Below are positions 35,813-44,296 of a DNA stretch of 64,000 nucleotides, piece by piece. Positions within the stretch are counted from its first letter, which is position 1, and each line of letters begins with the position of its first letter. A program made the translations under genes and the position numbers. The notes beneath the pieces were generated by a model that saw only the letters and a program-made list of their open reading frames with translations, was not told where the DNA came from and made no database searches. Origin of the DNA: Myxococcales bacterium. Its GTDB lineage: Bacteria > Myxococcota_A > Polyangia > Polyangiales > Polyangiaceae. Where the stretch lies: assembly GCA_016703425.1 (NCBI GenBank), contig JADJCA010000009.1:186001-250000 (forward strand). Direction: 5' to 3'.

Positions 35813-37126
35813 ATGCGGTCCAATGCCCTGCTCATCCAAGGCCGAAACTTCTTGCTCGCCGCGACCTGTGCGGTTGGTTGCGCCTCCAGCGCCGCGGACA
35901 CCGACGTCGACGAGGGCGCCTTCAGCAGCAACGAGGCCGTTCTCCTGGAGTTCGAGTTCGACGGCGAGGTCGTCAGCGACTCGCCTTGGAAGCCGATCGA
36001 CGACCAGCTCCTCTACACGGTGGGTCAGCTCAACGGCGAGCGCAGCGTCGGGCGCCTCGACACCGTCAAGCTCACCAACGTGGAGCAAAGCGCGACGCAG
36101 AACGGCGAGACGCGGATCCGCTATCACGCCGTGCTGCAAGTCGCCTGGGGCAACCCGAGGACGATCCCTGCAAGCTACACGTTCGTCCTCCCGCGAAGCG
36201 TCGGCTATGCGGCGCAGCGCTCGTTTACGGAACAGCACAAGCACGAGTGCGTCGACTGGGGCGCTCACGACGTCGACGAAGGCAGCATGTGGTACTACTA
36301 CCGGCCGCTGAACGACGGGTGCGCCCTCGCAGACGCCGAGGTCGTCAAGTCCGTCGCGACGGTGCGCCGCTCGTCGGAGCAGACGAAGGACAAGTATCCC
36401 GAGTATCAAAAGATCTGGGAAGACGGTCGCCTCGAGGTCATCGCGATCTTTGGCAAATACAAGGACGGCGCCACCTCGAACGACGCGGGCATCTCCGCCT
36501 ACAACGAGTTCGCGGACATGTTGCGGACGGAGTTCGCGCGCGCCAAGGGCACCGTAACGACGACCCCTGCGAGCATCCCGCGCGCACCTGGTATCGGCGC
36601 GCCGGACATCACCTACGAAGCGGCGCTCGGCGACGGCAAGGTCATCAAGGTGACCGCGCTCCTCGTCGACAACATCGGCGCGGCGCCCGAGAGCTTCGAC
36701 CGGCGCTACGAGGTTCTCTCTCCGACAGCCGATCTCATCGCATACAACGGCCACGCTGGCCTAGGGCAGAACGTGCGGGCCCTCGCGCAGAAGGGTCGCT
36801 GGAAGACGGGCCAATACCAGGTGTTCTTCATGAACGGCTGCGACACCTTCGCGTACGTCGACGGGACCTTGGCGGGCACCCGCGCCGCGCTCAACCCCGA
36901 CGATCCGACGGGAACGAAGTACATGGAGTTCGTCACCAACGCGATGCCGTCCTTCTTCACCTCGATGCCGGAGGCCTCGCGCGCCATTGTGAAGGGCTTT
37001 CTGTCCTACGAGCAGCCGATGACCTACGAGCAAATCTTCAAGGGCATCGACCGAGCCGAGGTGGTCTTGGTGACCGGCGAAGAAGACAACGTGTACCGCC
37101 CGGGAATGCCGCTCGGCAATCGCTGA
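35813..37126 (+). CDS. Lipoprotein with clan-CD-like His/Cys motifs, unknown function
   Basis: 437 residues from ATG 35813, with a short lipoprotein-type signal (LLAATCAVGC). The N-terminal half is beta-rich (VLLEFEFDGEVVSDSPWKPI). The C-terminal half has DLIAYNGHAGLGQNVRALA, then YQVFFMNGCDTFAYVDG: a strand ending in a His, and a later strand ending in Gly-Cys, as in caspase/gingipain-type (clan CD) domains. No family was recognised. It could be a secreted Cys peptidase or a non-catalytic relative. Confidence 0.75.
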   Translation: MRSNALLIQGRNFLLAATCAVGCASSAADTDVDEGAFSSNEAVLLEFEFDGEVVSDSPWKPIDDQLLYTVGQLNGERSVGRLDTVKLTNVEQSATQNGETRIRYHAVLQVAWGNPRTIPASYTFVLPRSVGYAAQRSFTEQHKHECVDWGAHDVDEGSMWYYYRPLNDGCALADAEVVKSVATVRRSSEQTKDKYPEYQKIWEDGRLEVIAIFGKYKDGATSNDAGISAYNEFADMLRTEFARAKGTVTTTPASIPRAPGIGAPDITYEAALGDGKVIKVTALLVDNIGAAPESFDRRYEVLSPTADLIAYNGHAGLGQNVRALAQKGRWKTGQYQVFFMNGCDTFAYVDGTLAGTRAALNPDDPTGTKYMEFVTNAMPSFFTSMPEASRAIVKGFLSYEQPMTYEQIFKGIDRAEVVLVTGEEDNVYRPGMPLGNR

Positions 37127-37282
37127 CGCCGCAGCGAGGCGGCATCAGACTTGCTGCCGGGCCGCTATGCGGCCTCGTCGAACCGAGAAAAGCGCGACAC
37201 CCTCGCCCCGTCGGTCGGCGCGACGATGCACGCTTTTCACGAGACGAAGAAGCTGCGCCTGACGCGTCAGGGGAGGAGCCAC

Positions 37283-37741
37283 ATGCCCCACGAACCCAAG
37301 TCACCGGGAGAGATTCGCGAGCACATTCTGCGCGATCACGTGCGCCTCCGGGCCCTCCTCCAGGACATTCGGATGCTCACGCATTCGGCTGAGAAGGACT
37401 CCGCCGTGAGCGACACGCTGCGTCACTCGCTGATGGAGTTCATCGAAGTCTTCTTCCGCCACCTTGAGAGCGAGGAGAGCCTCCTGCCCGACGTCGTCGA
37501 AGGGGCCGACTCATGGGGCCCCGAGCGACTGGCGCACATGTCCGAGGAGCACTCGGCCCAACGCGCCGCGCTCCGCGAGCTTTCGTACCGCGCGCAGAAG
37601 GAGCCCGCGCAAGCCTTGGCCGCTGATGCCAACGCGCTGGTGGACACGATCCTCCGGGACATGTCGGCGGAGGAGCGGGACCTGCTCGGTGAAGACGTCT
37701 TGCGCGACGACATCGTGGCCATCGACCAGTCAGGGGGCTGA
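37283..37741 (+). CDS. Hemerythrin-like domain protein
   Basis: 152 residues from ATG 37283, chosen for GGGGAGGAG 6 nt upstream. It is a four-helix bundle with the His/Glu ligand pattern of HHE/hemerythrin domains (HILRDHVRLRALLQDI, FFRHLESEESLLPDVV, MSEEHSAQRAALREL). It probably carries a di-iron site for oxygen, NO or iron handling. Its 3' end overlaps the convergent YceI gene by 12 bp. Confidence 0.88.
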   Translation: MPHEPKSPGEIREHILRDHVRLRALLQDIRMLTHSAEKDSAVSDTLRHSLMEFIEVFFRHLESEESLLPDVVEGADSWGPERLAHMSEEHSAQRAALRELSYRAQKEPAQALAADANALVDTILRDMSAEERDLLGEDVLRDDIVAIDQSGG

Positions 37742-38284
37742 CGGGCTCGACGCCAAGAATGGGGCTGCGGGCATCGTCGCCGTCACCTCGACGTCAGCCT
37801 TGATCCGCAGCGCCCCAAACATCGCCGAATAGGGCTTGAGGCCGAAGTCGGGCTGGTGAACGCGACAGGTCACGACGAGGCGGTCCCCCACCTGTTGCGC
37901 TTCGAGCCGCAGCGCGCGGCGGTGCCCCTTGAGGGTGACGTCTCCGGCGATGTGGACCGCGTCGCCGTCCGCCGAGATCGAGGTCGCCTGAAACGTGATG
38001 GTGGGGAAGCGTCCCGCCTCGAGCACCTCCTCCCGGGCCACGCGCGCAATCTTCAGCTTGTCGCTCTTGGAGAGCGCCCCGTCAGCGACCTCGCCGCGCA
38101 CCAGCGCCGTGACAACAGAGAGCGAGTCGGCGAAGGCTGTGACGGTGAGAGAGGCGGGTGCGACGAATTCGACAACGAATCGCTCGAAGCGAAGTCGGAG
38201 GTCGTGGCCCGCCGCCGCGAGGACCCCTTCTTTGAAGGTACAGACGACGAGTTCCGCGCCGGGAGTCGTGGCGTCGAGGAGCAT
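37730..38284 (-). CDS. YceI-family lipid-binding protein (cytoplasmic form)
   Basis: 184 residues without a signal peptide. The lipocalin-like YceI core includes FKEGVLAAAGHDLRLRFERF at the N-terminus, REEVLEAGRFPTITFQATSI, IAGDVTLKGHRRALRLEA and FGLKPYSAMFGALRIKADVE at the end. YceI proteins bind polyisoprenoid or amphiphilic ligands. The lack of a signal sequence is unlike E. coli YceI but common in this family. Confidence 0.88.
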   Translation of the reverse strand: MLLDATTPGAELVVCTFKEGVLAAAGHDLRLRFERFVVEFVAPASLTVTAFADSLSVVTALVRGEVADGALSKSDKLKIARVAREEVLEAGRFPTITFQATSISADGDAVHIAGDVTLKGHRRALRLEAQQVGDRLVVTCRVHQPDFGLKPYSAMFGALRIKADVEVTATMPAAPFLASSPSAP

Positions 38285-38337
38285 GAGTCGATGCTAGACC
38301 TTGCGCCCGGCGCGCGCGTCGGCAAACCTCCCCTGTG

Positions 38338-39132
38338 ATGGTCCAGGGCCGAGAGGCAAACGTGCTCGGGCGGAGCGGTACCGCGGAGACGCTCCTCGTG
38401 CGCGATGGCGCCCTCACCTTCGTCGAGAAGCGCCTGCTGACGCGCGCCCAATCGTCGGAAGAAGCCGCCGCCGCCTTCGAGCGCGAAGGCATCATCCTCG
38501 CGGCCCTTGGGGGACGCGGCGCCCCGCGCTTCCTGGAACGGGGCCACGATGAACACGGGGCCTACCTGCGCATGGAGACGCTCGTCGGCTCGCCGCTCGA
38601 GGCTCTCCCAGCCCAGAGTGCGGTTCGCTTCGCACTCGTCGCGAAGAGCGCCTTTCTGGCGCTCGCGCGGGTCCACGAGGCCGACGACGAGCACGGCCCC
38701 CTCGAGGTGCTCCACAACGACCTCTCCCCCTCGAACGTCCTCGTCTCCGTCGACGACGTCGACGTAGGCGCGTGGCTCGTCGATTTCGGCTTGGCGTCCT
38801 ACCGGGATGGCGGTCCGCCGCGCGACGGCGCCTTTCGCGGCACGTTGGCGACGGCGGCGCCGGAGATCGCCCGTGAGGAAGCGGCGAGCGTTCGGTCGGA
38901 TCTCTTCGCGATGGCGGCTTCGCTCGTCACCGTGCTGCTGGGCACGCCGCTTCGGCGCGACGTCGCGTCCGATGCGCTCGCCTTGGTCTTGGCAGGCGAC
39001 GTGCCCATCCACCTGCCGCCCCTTCCCGTAGCGCCCGCGACGGAGGCTGCCCTCCGCGGCTGCCTCAACCACGAAGCCAGCGACCGGCCCGAAAGCGCGC
39101 GGCACGTGCTCGATCTCTTAGGCGTCCCGTGA
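38338..39132 (+). CDS. Atypical serine/threonine kinase-like protein
   Basis: 264 residues from ATG 38338 (a GTG lies one codon earlier). Compact kinase fold: weak glycine loop (LGRSGTAETLLV), FVEKRLL with the candidate Lys, catalytic loop HNDLSPSNVLV (Asn in place of Arg in HRD), DFGLASY, and a short activation segment ending GTLATAAPEIAREEA. No TM or sensor domain. It may be active, since HxD is kept, or specialised for a small set of partners. Confidence 0.85.
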   Translation: MVQGREANVLGRSGTAETLLVRDGALTFVEKRLLTRAQSSEEAAAAFEREGIILAALGGRGAPRFLERGHDEHGAYLRMETLVGSPLEALPAQSAVRFALVAKSAFLALARVHEADDEHGPLEVLHNDLSPSNVLVSVDDVDVGAWLVDFGLASYRDGGPPRDGAFRGTLATAAPEIAREEAASVRSDLFAMAASLVTVLLGTPLRRDVASDALALVLAGDVPIHLPPLPVAPATEAALRGCLNHEASDRPESARHVLDLLGVP

Positions 39133-39201
39133 CGGGCCACCGGCGCTTTGCTACATAGCGCTGCGCGGGGCGAATCACGCAACGTGACGGAGAGGTCGAC
39201 C

Positions 39202-40374
39202 ATGAGCAGCACGCGTTCCTTCGGGCTCGATACGTTGGCGATTCACGCGGGGCAGGCGCCCGACCCCATCAGCGGTGCGGTCATGCCCCCCATCGTGCTT
39301 TCGAGCACCTTCGCGCAGAAGGGCCCCGGTGAGCTCTACGGTCCGTACGACTACTCGCGCGCAGGCAACCCCACGCGCACGTCGCTCGAAGAATGCCTAG
39401 CGGCTCTCGAGGGCGGAAAGCACGGCATCGCGACCGGCAGCGGCTGCGCCGCCACCACGAACCTCCTCTTGCTCTTGAAGAGCGGAGACCACGTGCTCGT
39501 GGGCGACGACGTCTACGGCGGCACGTTTCGCATCTTCGACAAGGTCGTCAAACAGTTCGGCATCGAGTCGACCTTCCTCGACATGACCGACGCGGCCAAG
39601 GTCCGCGAAGCCATCCGGCCGAACACGCGCCTCGTTTGGATGGAAACGCCCTCCAACCCGATGCTCAAGATCTTCGACATCGCCGCCATCGCCGACGTCG
39701 CGAAGAAGGCCAACCTCTGGCTCGCCGTCGACAACACCTTTGCGACGCCGATGCTGCAGCGCCCGCTCGACCTCGGCGCCACCTTCGCGGTGCACTCGAC
39801 GACCAAGTACCTAAACGGTCACTCGGACGTGATCGGCGGCGCCATCGTCGTGAACGACGACGCGTTGGCGGAGCGGCTTCACTTCATCCAAAAGTCCGTT
39901 GGCGGCGTGCCGAGCCCCTTCGACTGCTACATGACCCTGCGCGGCATCAAGACGCTCGGTGTTCGCATGCGGCAGCACGTGGAGAGCGCCAAGACGCTCG
40001 CCTCGTGGCTCGTCGCTCATCCGCAGGTTGAACGCGTCCACTACCCCGGCCTTGATAGCCACCCGGGACGCGCCGTCGCCGAGCGCCAGATGAAGGGTCC
40101 CGGCGGCATGATCAGCTTCGACCTCAAGGGCGGCCTTCCGGCGTCGCGGGCATTCTTGAAGACCCTCGAGATCTTCACGCTCGCGGAGAGCCTCGGGGGC
40201 GTCGAGTCGCTCGCCGAGCTACCGTCGATCATGACGCACGCGAGCCTCACGGCGGAGGCGCGCAAGGCGCTCGGCATCGGCGACGGCTTCATCCGCTTGT
40301 CCGTCGGCATCGAGAACGTCGATGACCTCCGCGCCGACCTCGAAGGCGGCTTCCGAGCGGCGAAGGCCACCTGA
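39202..40374 (+). CDS. PLP-dependent trans-sulfuration enzyme (cystathionine gamma-synthase/lyase type)
   Basis: 390 residues from ATG 39202 (MSSTRSFGLDTLAIHAGQ). Cys/Met metabolism PLP family: YDYSRAGNPTRTSLEECLAA, GSGCAATTNLLLLLKSGDHV, the PLP-binding Asp in WLAVDNTFATPMLQ, and the Schiff-base Lys at about 202 in HSTTKYLNGHSD. The C-terminus RLSVGIENVDDLRADLEG is typical. Motifs cannot separate gamma-synthase (Met synthesis) from gamma-lyase (Cys synthesis). It stands alone, with no met genes beside it. Confidence 0.95.
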   Translation: MSSTRSFGLDTLAIHAGQAPDPISGAVMPPIVLSSTFAQKGPGELYGPYDYSRAGNPTRTSLEECLAALEGGKHGIATGSGCAATTNLLLLLKSGDHVLVGDDVYGGTFRIFDKVVKQFGIESTFLDMTDAAKVREAIRPNTRLVWMETPSNPMLKIFDIAAIADVAKKANLWLAVDNTFATPMLQRPLDLGATFAVHSTTKYLNGHSDVIGGAIVVNDDALAERLHFIQKSVGGVPSPFDCYMTLRGIKTLGVRMRQHVESAKTLASWLVAHPQVERVHYPGLDSHPGRAVAERQMKGPGGMISFDLKGGLPASRAFLKTLEIFTLAESLGGVESLAELPSIMTHASLTAEARKALGIGDGFIRLSVGIENVDDLRADLEGGFRAAKAT

Positions 40375-40470
40375 TCGAGCAGCGGCACGAGGCGGCTCCC
40401 ACCTCCGCCGGCCGCCCAGCGACGCGCTCCGAAGCGGCAAAAACGGCGGGCCTGGCGGCACAACTGGCTG

Positions 40471-40476
40471 TATAGT
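40471..40476 (+). promoter_or_regulatory. -10 element giving a near-leaderless transcript
   Basis: TATAGT lies 8 bp before the ATG at 40485. A start site at the usual distance would fall at or next to the ATG. No good -35 box is visible. Confidence 0.3.
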
Positions 40477-40484
40477 GCGCCATC

Positions 40485-41033
40485 ATGCGCTTTCCGCTCT
40501 TCGCGCTCGTGCTCGCTTCCGTCTCGGCCCTCGGCTGCTCTGACGACACTCCGTCGCCGCCGAAAGCGTTCGTCTACGCGCAGATCGGCCCCGGCGTCGA
40601 CAAGGACGTCAACGACTCGACGCGCTGCAAGCTGACCACGGAAGAGTGGCTCAGCCTCGGCAAGCCGGAGGCAGGGGTCGAGAGCGGCACCATGCAGAGC
40701 GAGTCGCAAGTCACGACCTCCTGCTCCGTTGTGCCTGAAGCCGACGGCTTCCGCGTGGCCGCCAGCGCGTCGCTCGAACGCCGCGGGAGCTTCACCGTGT
40801 CGGGCTTCTTCAAGGCTTCTGGCGAACAGCCGAAGATTCGCGGCTCGTTCACCCGCGGCGACACCGGAACCTTCCGCCAGGACGACTGCACCGTGACCTA
40901 CGAAGGTCAGCAGGGCGTCGCCGCGGGCCGCGTCTGGGGCAAGATCTCGTGCCCGAAGGCGTCCTTCCAGGGCGGCCAAGACCGCACGTGCCTCGGCACC
41001 GCGGAATTCAAGTTCGAGACCTGCGACCAGTAG
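40485..41033 (+). CDS. Small Cys-containing lipoprotein
   Basis: 182 residues. The lipoprotein signal is MRFPLFALVLASVSALGC, followed by SDDTPSPP. The mature part is beta-rich with paired Cys (RCKLTTEEW, TTSCSVVPEADGF, DDCTVTYEG, KISCPKASF, TCLGTAEFKFETC). It has no shared domain I can name. The gene ends just before the large palindrome. Confidence 0.8.
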   Translation: MRFPLFALVLASVSALGCSDDTPSPPKAFVYAQIGPGVDKDVNDSTRCKLTTEEWLSLGKPEAGVESGTMQSESQVTTSCSVVPEADGFRVAASASLERRGSFTVSGFFKASGEQPKIRGSFTRGDTGTFRQDDCTVTYEGQQGVAAGRVWGKISCPKASFQGGQDRTCLGTAEFKFETCDQ

Positions 41034-41049
41034 GCGGCGCGCAGCGAAG

Positions 41050-41177
41050 CTAGACCGGTTTCAAGTTCAGGCGAGGTCAAGGCGGCGCCGAGGACCGGAG
41101 CGGAACAGCCTTTCTGGCTTTGAGCACCGGACCGCAGGCGCCAACGCTGAGATCGCCTGAAATCGAAAGCGGTCTAG
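41050..41177. repeat. Long imperfect palindrome filling a convergent intergenic gap
   Basis: The left arm 41050-41074 pairs with the right arm 41153-41177 at 22 of 25 positions (ctagaccgg...ttcaggcga against tcgcctgaa...cggtctag). Pairing continues inward around GGCGCC on both sides and a 10-bp GGACCGGAGC/GCACCGGACC stem, leaving an apical tttctggcttt. The octamer cggtctag is duplicated at 41170-41185. It lies between stops at 41033 (+) and 41182 (-). It may be a REP/MITE-like element, a structured RNA or a bidirectional terminator. Confidence 0.75.
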
Positions 41178-41181
41178 CGGT

Positions 41182-41700
41182 CTAGTCGTCTTCGATCTTC
41201 GGGAGCACACCGAGCCCGAGACCGGCGAGCAGCTCGCGCACCTCGACGGCCACTTCAAACTCGGGCCCCGCGGCGAGAAACGCCTCGAGGTACTTCTTGG
41301 CCGCGAGCGAGTCGCCGCGCGCGAGGTACACGAGGCCCAGGGCGTGAAGCACCTTGGCGTCGCTGGGGGCCTCCTGCAGCGCCGACATGCCCTGCATGAG
41401 CGCGTCCTTGAGGGCGCCAAGGCCTCGAAGCACATGGGTGAGTGCCACGCGCGCGTTGAGGTGATGTGGTGCGAGCTTCAGGCAGGCGAGGTACGCGTCG
41501 CGGGCCGCTTCGGCCTCGCCCGACTCGAAGAGCGCCACGCCGAGGTAGTAGAAGGCGTAGTGGTTGCGAGGATCGGCCTTGAGGACGTCGCGCAGAGCGA
41601 CGAGGGACTCGCGCGTGCGCTCCTCCTGGAGAAGCTCCGTCGCCTCTTCGATGGCCTCCCACGCGGCCGCGTCGCGGAGCTCTTCCTCGGACTTGCGCAT
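41182..41700 (-). CDS. TPR protein, cytoplasmic
   Basis: 172 residues, no signal. Three to four TPR units (LVALRDVLKADPRNHYAFYY, AARDAYLACLKLAPHHLNAR, DAKVLHALGLVYLARGDSLA) and a C-terminal helix. The start is 14 bp after the thioesterase stop, so the two are co-transcribed. Function unknown. Confidence 0.85.
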   Translation of the reverse strand: MRKSEEELRDAAAWEAIEEATELLQEERTRESLVALRDVLKADPRNHYAFYYLGVALFESGEAEAARDAYLACLKLAPHHLNARVALTHVLRGLGALKDALMQGMSALQEAPSDAKVLHALGLVYLARGDSLAAKKYLEAFLAAGPEFEVAVEVRELLAGLGLGVLPKIEDD

Positions 41701-41714
41701 CGGCCGCCCCGCAA

Positions 41715-42185
41715 TCAGGACGCGTGTGCGGCGACGCCGGACGCGCCGACGGGGCTGAGGCTCCGTGACCGAACCACGGGCGCAACGCCGAAGGCCTCAC
41801 GAACCCAGGTCGGCACGCGGACCGGACGGCCGATGCCGTAGTCGAAGAAGACCCAAGTCGTTTCGGCGCGGGCGATGAGCGCTCCGTCTTTGACGCGCAC
41901 GAACTCGGTGAGGCGTTCAGCCTTGGCGCCCACGAGCGCTGTCACTTGCGTGCGAATCTCGAGCTCGTCGCCGAGGACGGCGGAGCGGAGGTAGTCGATG
42001 GAGTTGCGGCGAATGACGAAGATGCCACCGAGCTCCTTGTATCGCTCGACGCTGAGGCCGCGTGCCTCCGAGTGCGCCACCGTCGAGTCCTGCACCCATT
42101 TCACGTAAGCGATGTTGCTCGCGTGACCGAGGTAGTCGATGTCGCTCTCGTCGACGATGTACCGCTGAACGAATACTTGCGACAC
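41715..42185 (-). CDS. Acyl-CoA thioesterase, hotdog fold (YbgC/4HBT type)
   Basis: 156 residues from GTG 42185, with GGGAAGG upstream. The hotdog signature DYLGHASNIAYVKW carries an Asp preceding Y-x-GH-x-N as in YbgC-type 4HBT enzymes; IDYLRSAVLGDELEIRTQV and LIARAETTWVFFDYGIGRPV follow. It probably hydrolyses an acyl-CoA; chain specificity is unknown. The first gene of a two-gene unit with the TPR protein. Confidence 0.88.
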   Translation of the reverse strand: MSQVFVQRYIVDESDIDYLGHASNIAYVKWVQDSTVAHSEARGLSVERYKELGGIFVIRRNSIDYLRSAVLGDELEIRTQVTALVGAKAERLTEFVRVKDGALIARAETTWVFFDYGIGRPVRVPTWVREAFGVAPVVRSRSLSPVGASGVAAHAS

Positions 42186-42378
42186 GCGCCCTTCCCTCTC
42201 TTGGTCGGCGGGCGCCGGCTTGCGACCTGGCTCCGCGACTCTCGGGGCGGACCATAGTCGGCCCGCGCCCCGTTTTGAACCTCTTCGTCACGGAATGAAC
42301 ACAATCCTTGTCGCCAGCGGCGAGACGGGAAAAGAGGCCGTTCGAGACACCGACGCGCCGTCGTGGTAGCAGCGGCGT

Positions 42379-42960
42379 GTGCGTCCCAACGTTACTTTCC
42401 TCGTTCGCACCGCCTGCGTAGCAACGTTCGCGCTCACGCCTTCCGTGGCCCGCGCCGACGTCACCTCGTGGTTGGGCGTGGGCTCCGGCGTTGCGCTGCA
42501 ACACTCGGAAAAAACTGGAGCTGACGAGACGGTCGCGCCACTGTCGCTCAGCGTTGGCGTGGGCTCGAGCCCTCGGGCGGCGGTCGTGGTGGGAGGGCTC
42601 CTTCGCACCGTCACCTATTTCAGCCTCGGCACGGACCTCGGTCTGGCGCTTCGCGCGACGACCGGCGGCTTCGCGCGTGGCCAGTTCGGCGTGGCCGTCG
42701 ACGCCGGAATGGTTGGACGGTGGTGGAACGGCGGAGACTTCGGTCGCTACCCATTTCAGGGGGTGGTGACGCTCGGCGCTCCTTGGGGCCTGGGACTGGC
42801 CCTCGGGGCGCAGGTCGGCACGCTCGACGACGCCGCGGCGGCCCGCGGCGGTTTCGCGATGCTTGAGATCGACTTCTTGCGGCTCACCGTCATGCGCCAG
42901 GGCCCGACCGATCGTGTTTGGTTCAACCCTGCGCCCGCCGGCGGCCGCGAGCCGCGCTAG
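42379..42960 (+). CDS. Secreted beta-rich protein, unknown
   Basis: 193 residues from GTG 42379. The signal peptide is LVRTACVATFALTPSVARA. The rest is alternating Gly/aromatic strands (VGGLLRTVTYFSLGTDLGLA, AVDAGMVGRWWNGGDFGRYP, LGLALGAQVGTLDD) like a small outer-membrane barrel. No family recognised. Confidence 0.7.
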   Translation: MRPNVTFLVRTACVATFALTPSVARADVTSWLGVGSGVALQHSEKTGADETVAPLSLSVGVGSSPRAAVVVGGLLRTVTYFSLGTDLGLALRATTGGFARGQFGVAVDAGMVGRWWNGGDFGRYPFQGVVTLGAPWGLGLALGAQVGTLDDAAAARGGFAMLEIDFLRLTVMRQGPTDRVWFNPAPAGGREPR

Positions 42961-42988
42961 GCGACTCACGGCAGGGCCCCTGCGGAAG

Positions 42989-43023
42989 CGCCGCTGCCGC
43001 CGCATCGCGCATGAGCAGCGGCG
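42989..43023. terminator. Hairpin between convergent genes
   Basis: cgccgctgc (42989-42997) pairs with gcagcggcg (43015-43023), between stops at 42960 (+) and 43045 (-). No U-tract. Confidence 0.35.
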
Positions 43024-43044
43024 GTCGTTCTCGGCGAAGGTTCG

Positions 43045-44283
43045 TTAGGCGCGCGCCGCTTGCGCCGCCGGGGGGCCCGGCGGACGACGCTTGGTGCCCG
43101 TGCTCCCGTCGCGAACGCGCTTGTCGATGTACTCGGTGAGCGGCGCCGCGACGTAGATGCTCGAGTACGTGCCGGCGACGATGCCGATGACCATCGCAAA
43201 GGCGAAGTCCTTGATGACGCCCGTGCCCCAGATGAAGAAGGCCAAGACGCTGAGCATCGTGGCGCCCGAGGTGAGGATCGTTCGCGAAAGCGTCTCCGAC
43301 ACGCTGAGGTTGATGATGTCGTAGAAGCTCTTGCCGCGGTGCTTCGACAGGTTCTCGCGGATCCGGTCGAAGACGACGATGGTGTCGTTCATCGAATAGC
43401 CGATGATGGTGAGCACGGCGGCGATGGTGGAGAGCGTGAACTCCTTCTGGAGGAGCGCGAAGGCGCCGATGACGAACATGGCGTCGTGAACGCAGGCGAG
43501 GACGACGCCCGGCGCGAAGCGCATGTCGAAGCGGACCGCGACATAGAGCATGATGAAGAAGATCGCGATGGTGACCGCGTTGCGGGCGCTGTCGCGAAGC
43601 TGCTTGCCGGCCTTTGGGCCGACCCACTCGATGCGAAGCGCTTGCTCCGGCACGACGTCGGCGCCGAGCTTCTTTCGCAGCCCCTCGATGAGCTGGTCGC
43701 CCTTCGACTGGAGCTGGATTTCGACGCGATGATCGCGCGGGTTGGTGATCTGCGGGTTCGTCGCGCTGGCGCGCATGGTGACGCCCGACACGCTGGCGAT
43801 CTGGGCCTTGATCTTCTCGATGTTGGGCTCGGAGTCGTAGCGCGTGTGGATCTTGTCGCCGCCGAGGCTGAACTTGACCTCTGTGGCGCGCGCACCGACG
43901 GGACAGGCAACCTCATCGGCCGCCGCCTTCGGATCTTCGGTGAGGCACAGCGCCTTCTTCAGCTTCTCCTTCGCGGGCTCATCGATGGCCGTGACGTCGG
44001 AGACGCGGATCAAGAAGTGGTTTGGGTTCTTGAGGTCTGTCACCTGAACGACGTCCGGCGCGTGGAAGCCGATCTCCTCGACGCCGCGGCGGAGCTCGCC
44101 GACGTTGACGGCCTTCAGAAGGCCAACCTCGACCTCCGTGCCGCCGCGAAAGTCGGTGCCGTAGTTGAGCCCCGGCACGAAGAGCGAGACGAGCGCCCCA
44201 AAGACGATGAAGAGGGAGAACGGAATCCAGAACTTCCGTTGACCCATGAAATCGAAGCGACGACCTGGCTTGAAGAACTCCAT
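43045..44283 (-). CDS. secF: Protein translocase subunit SecF
   Basis: 412 residues. SecF works with SecD to pull exported proteins across the inner membrane using the proton gradient. TM1 (FWIPFSLFIVFGALVSLF), the hallmark NYGTDFRGGTEVEVG, a periplasmic domain, then the conserved FMLYVAVRFDMRFAPGVVLA, YSMNDTIVVFDRIRENL and TSGATMLSVLAFFIWGTGVI. The periplasmic insert is longer than in E. coli SecF. It starts 13 bp after secD. Confidence 0.96.
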   Translation of the reverse strand: MEFFKPGRRFDFMGQRKFWIPFSLFIVFGALVSLFVPGLNYGTDFRGGTEVEVGLLKAVNVGELRRGVEEIGFHAPDVVQVTDLKNPNHFLIRVSDVTAIDEPAKEKLKKALCLTEDPKAAADEVACPVGARATEVKFSLGGDKIHTRYDSEPNIEKIKAQIASVSGVTMRASATNPQITNPRDHRVEIQLQSKGDQLIEGLRKKLGADVVPEQALRIEWVGPKAGKQLRDSARNAVTIAIFFIMLYVAVRFDMRFAPGVVLACVHDAMFVIGAFALLQKEFTLSTIAAVLTIIGYSMNDTIVVFDRIRENLSKHRGKSFYDIINLSVSETLSRTILTSGATMLSVLAFFIWGTGVIKDFAFAMVIGIVAGTYSSIYVAAPLTEYIDKRVRDGSTGTKRRPPGPPAAQAARA

Positions 44284-44296
44284 TTTCCCGCTCCGA

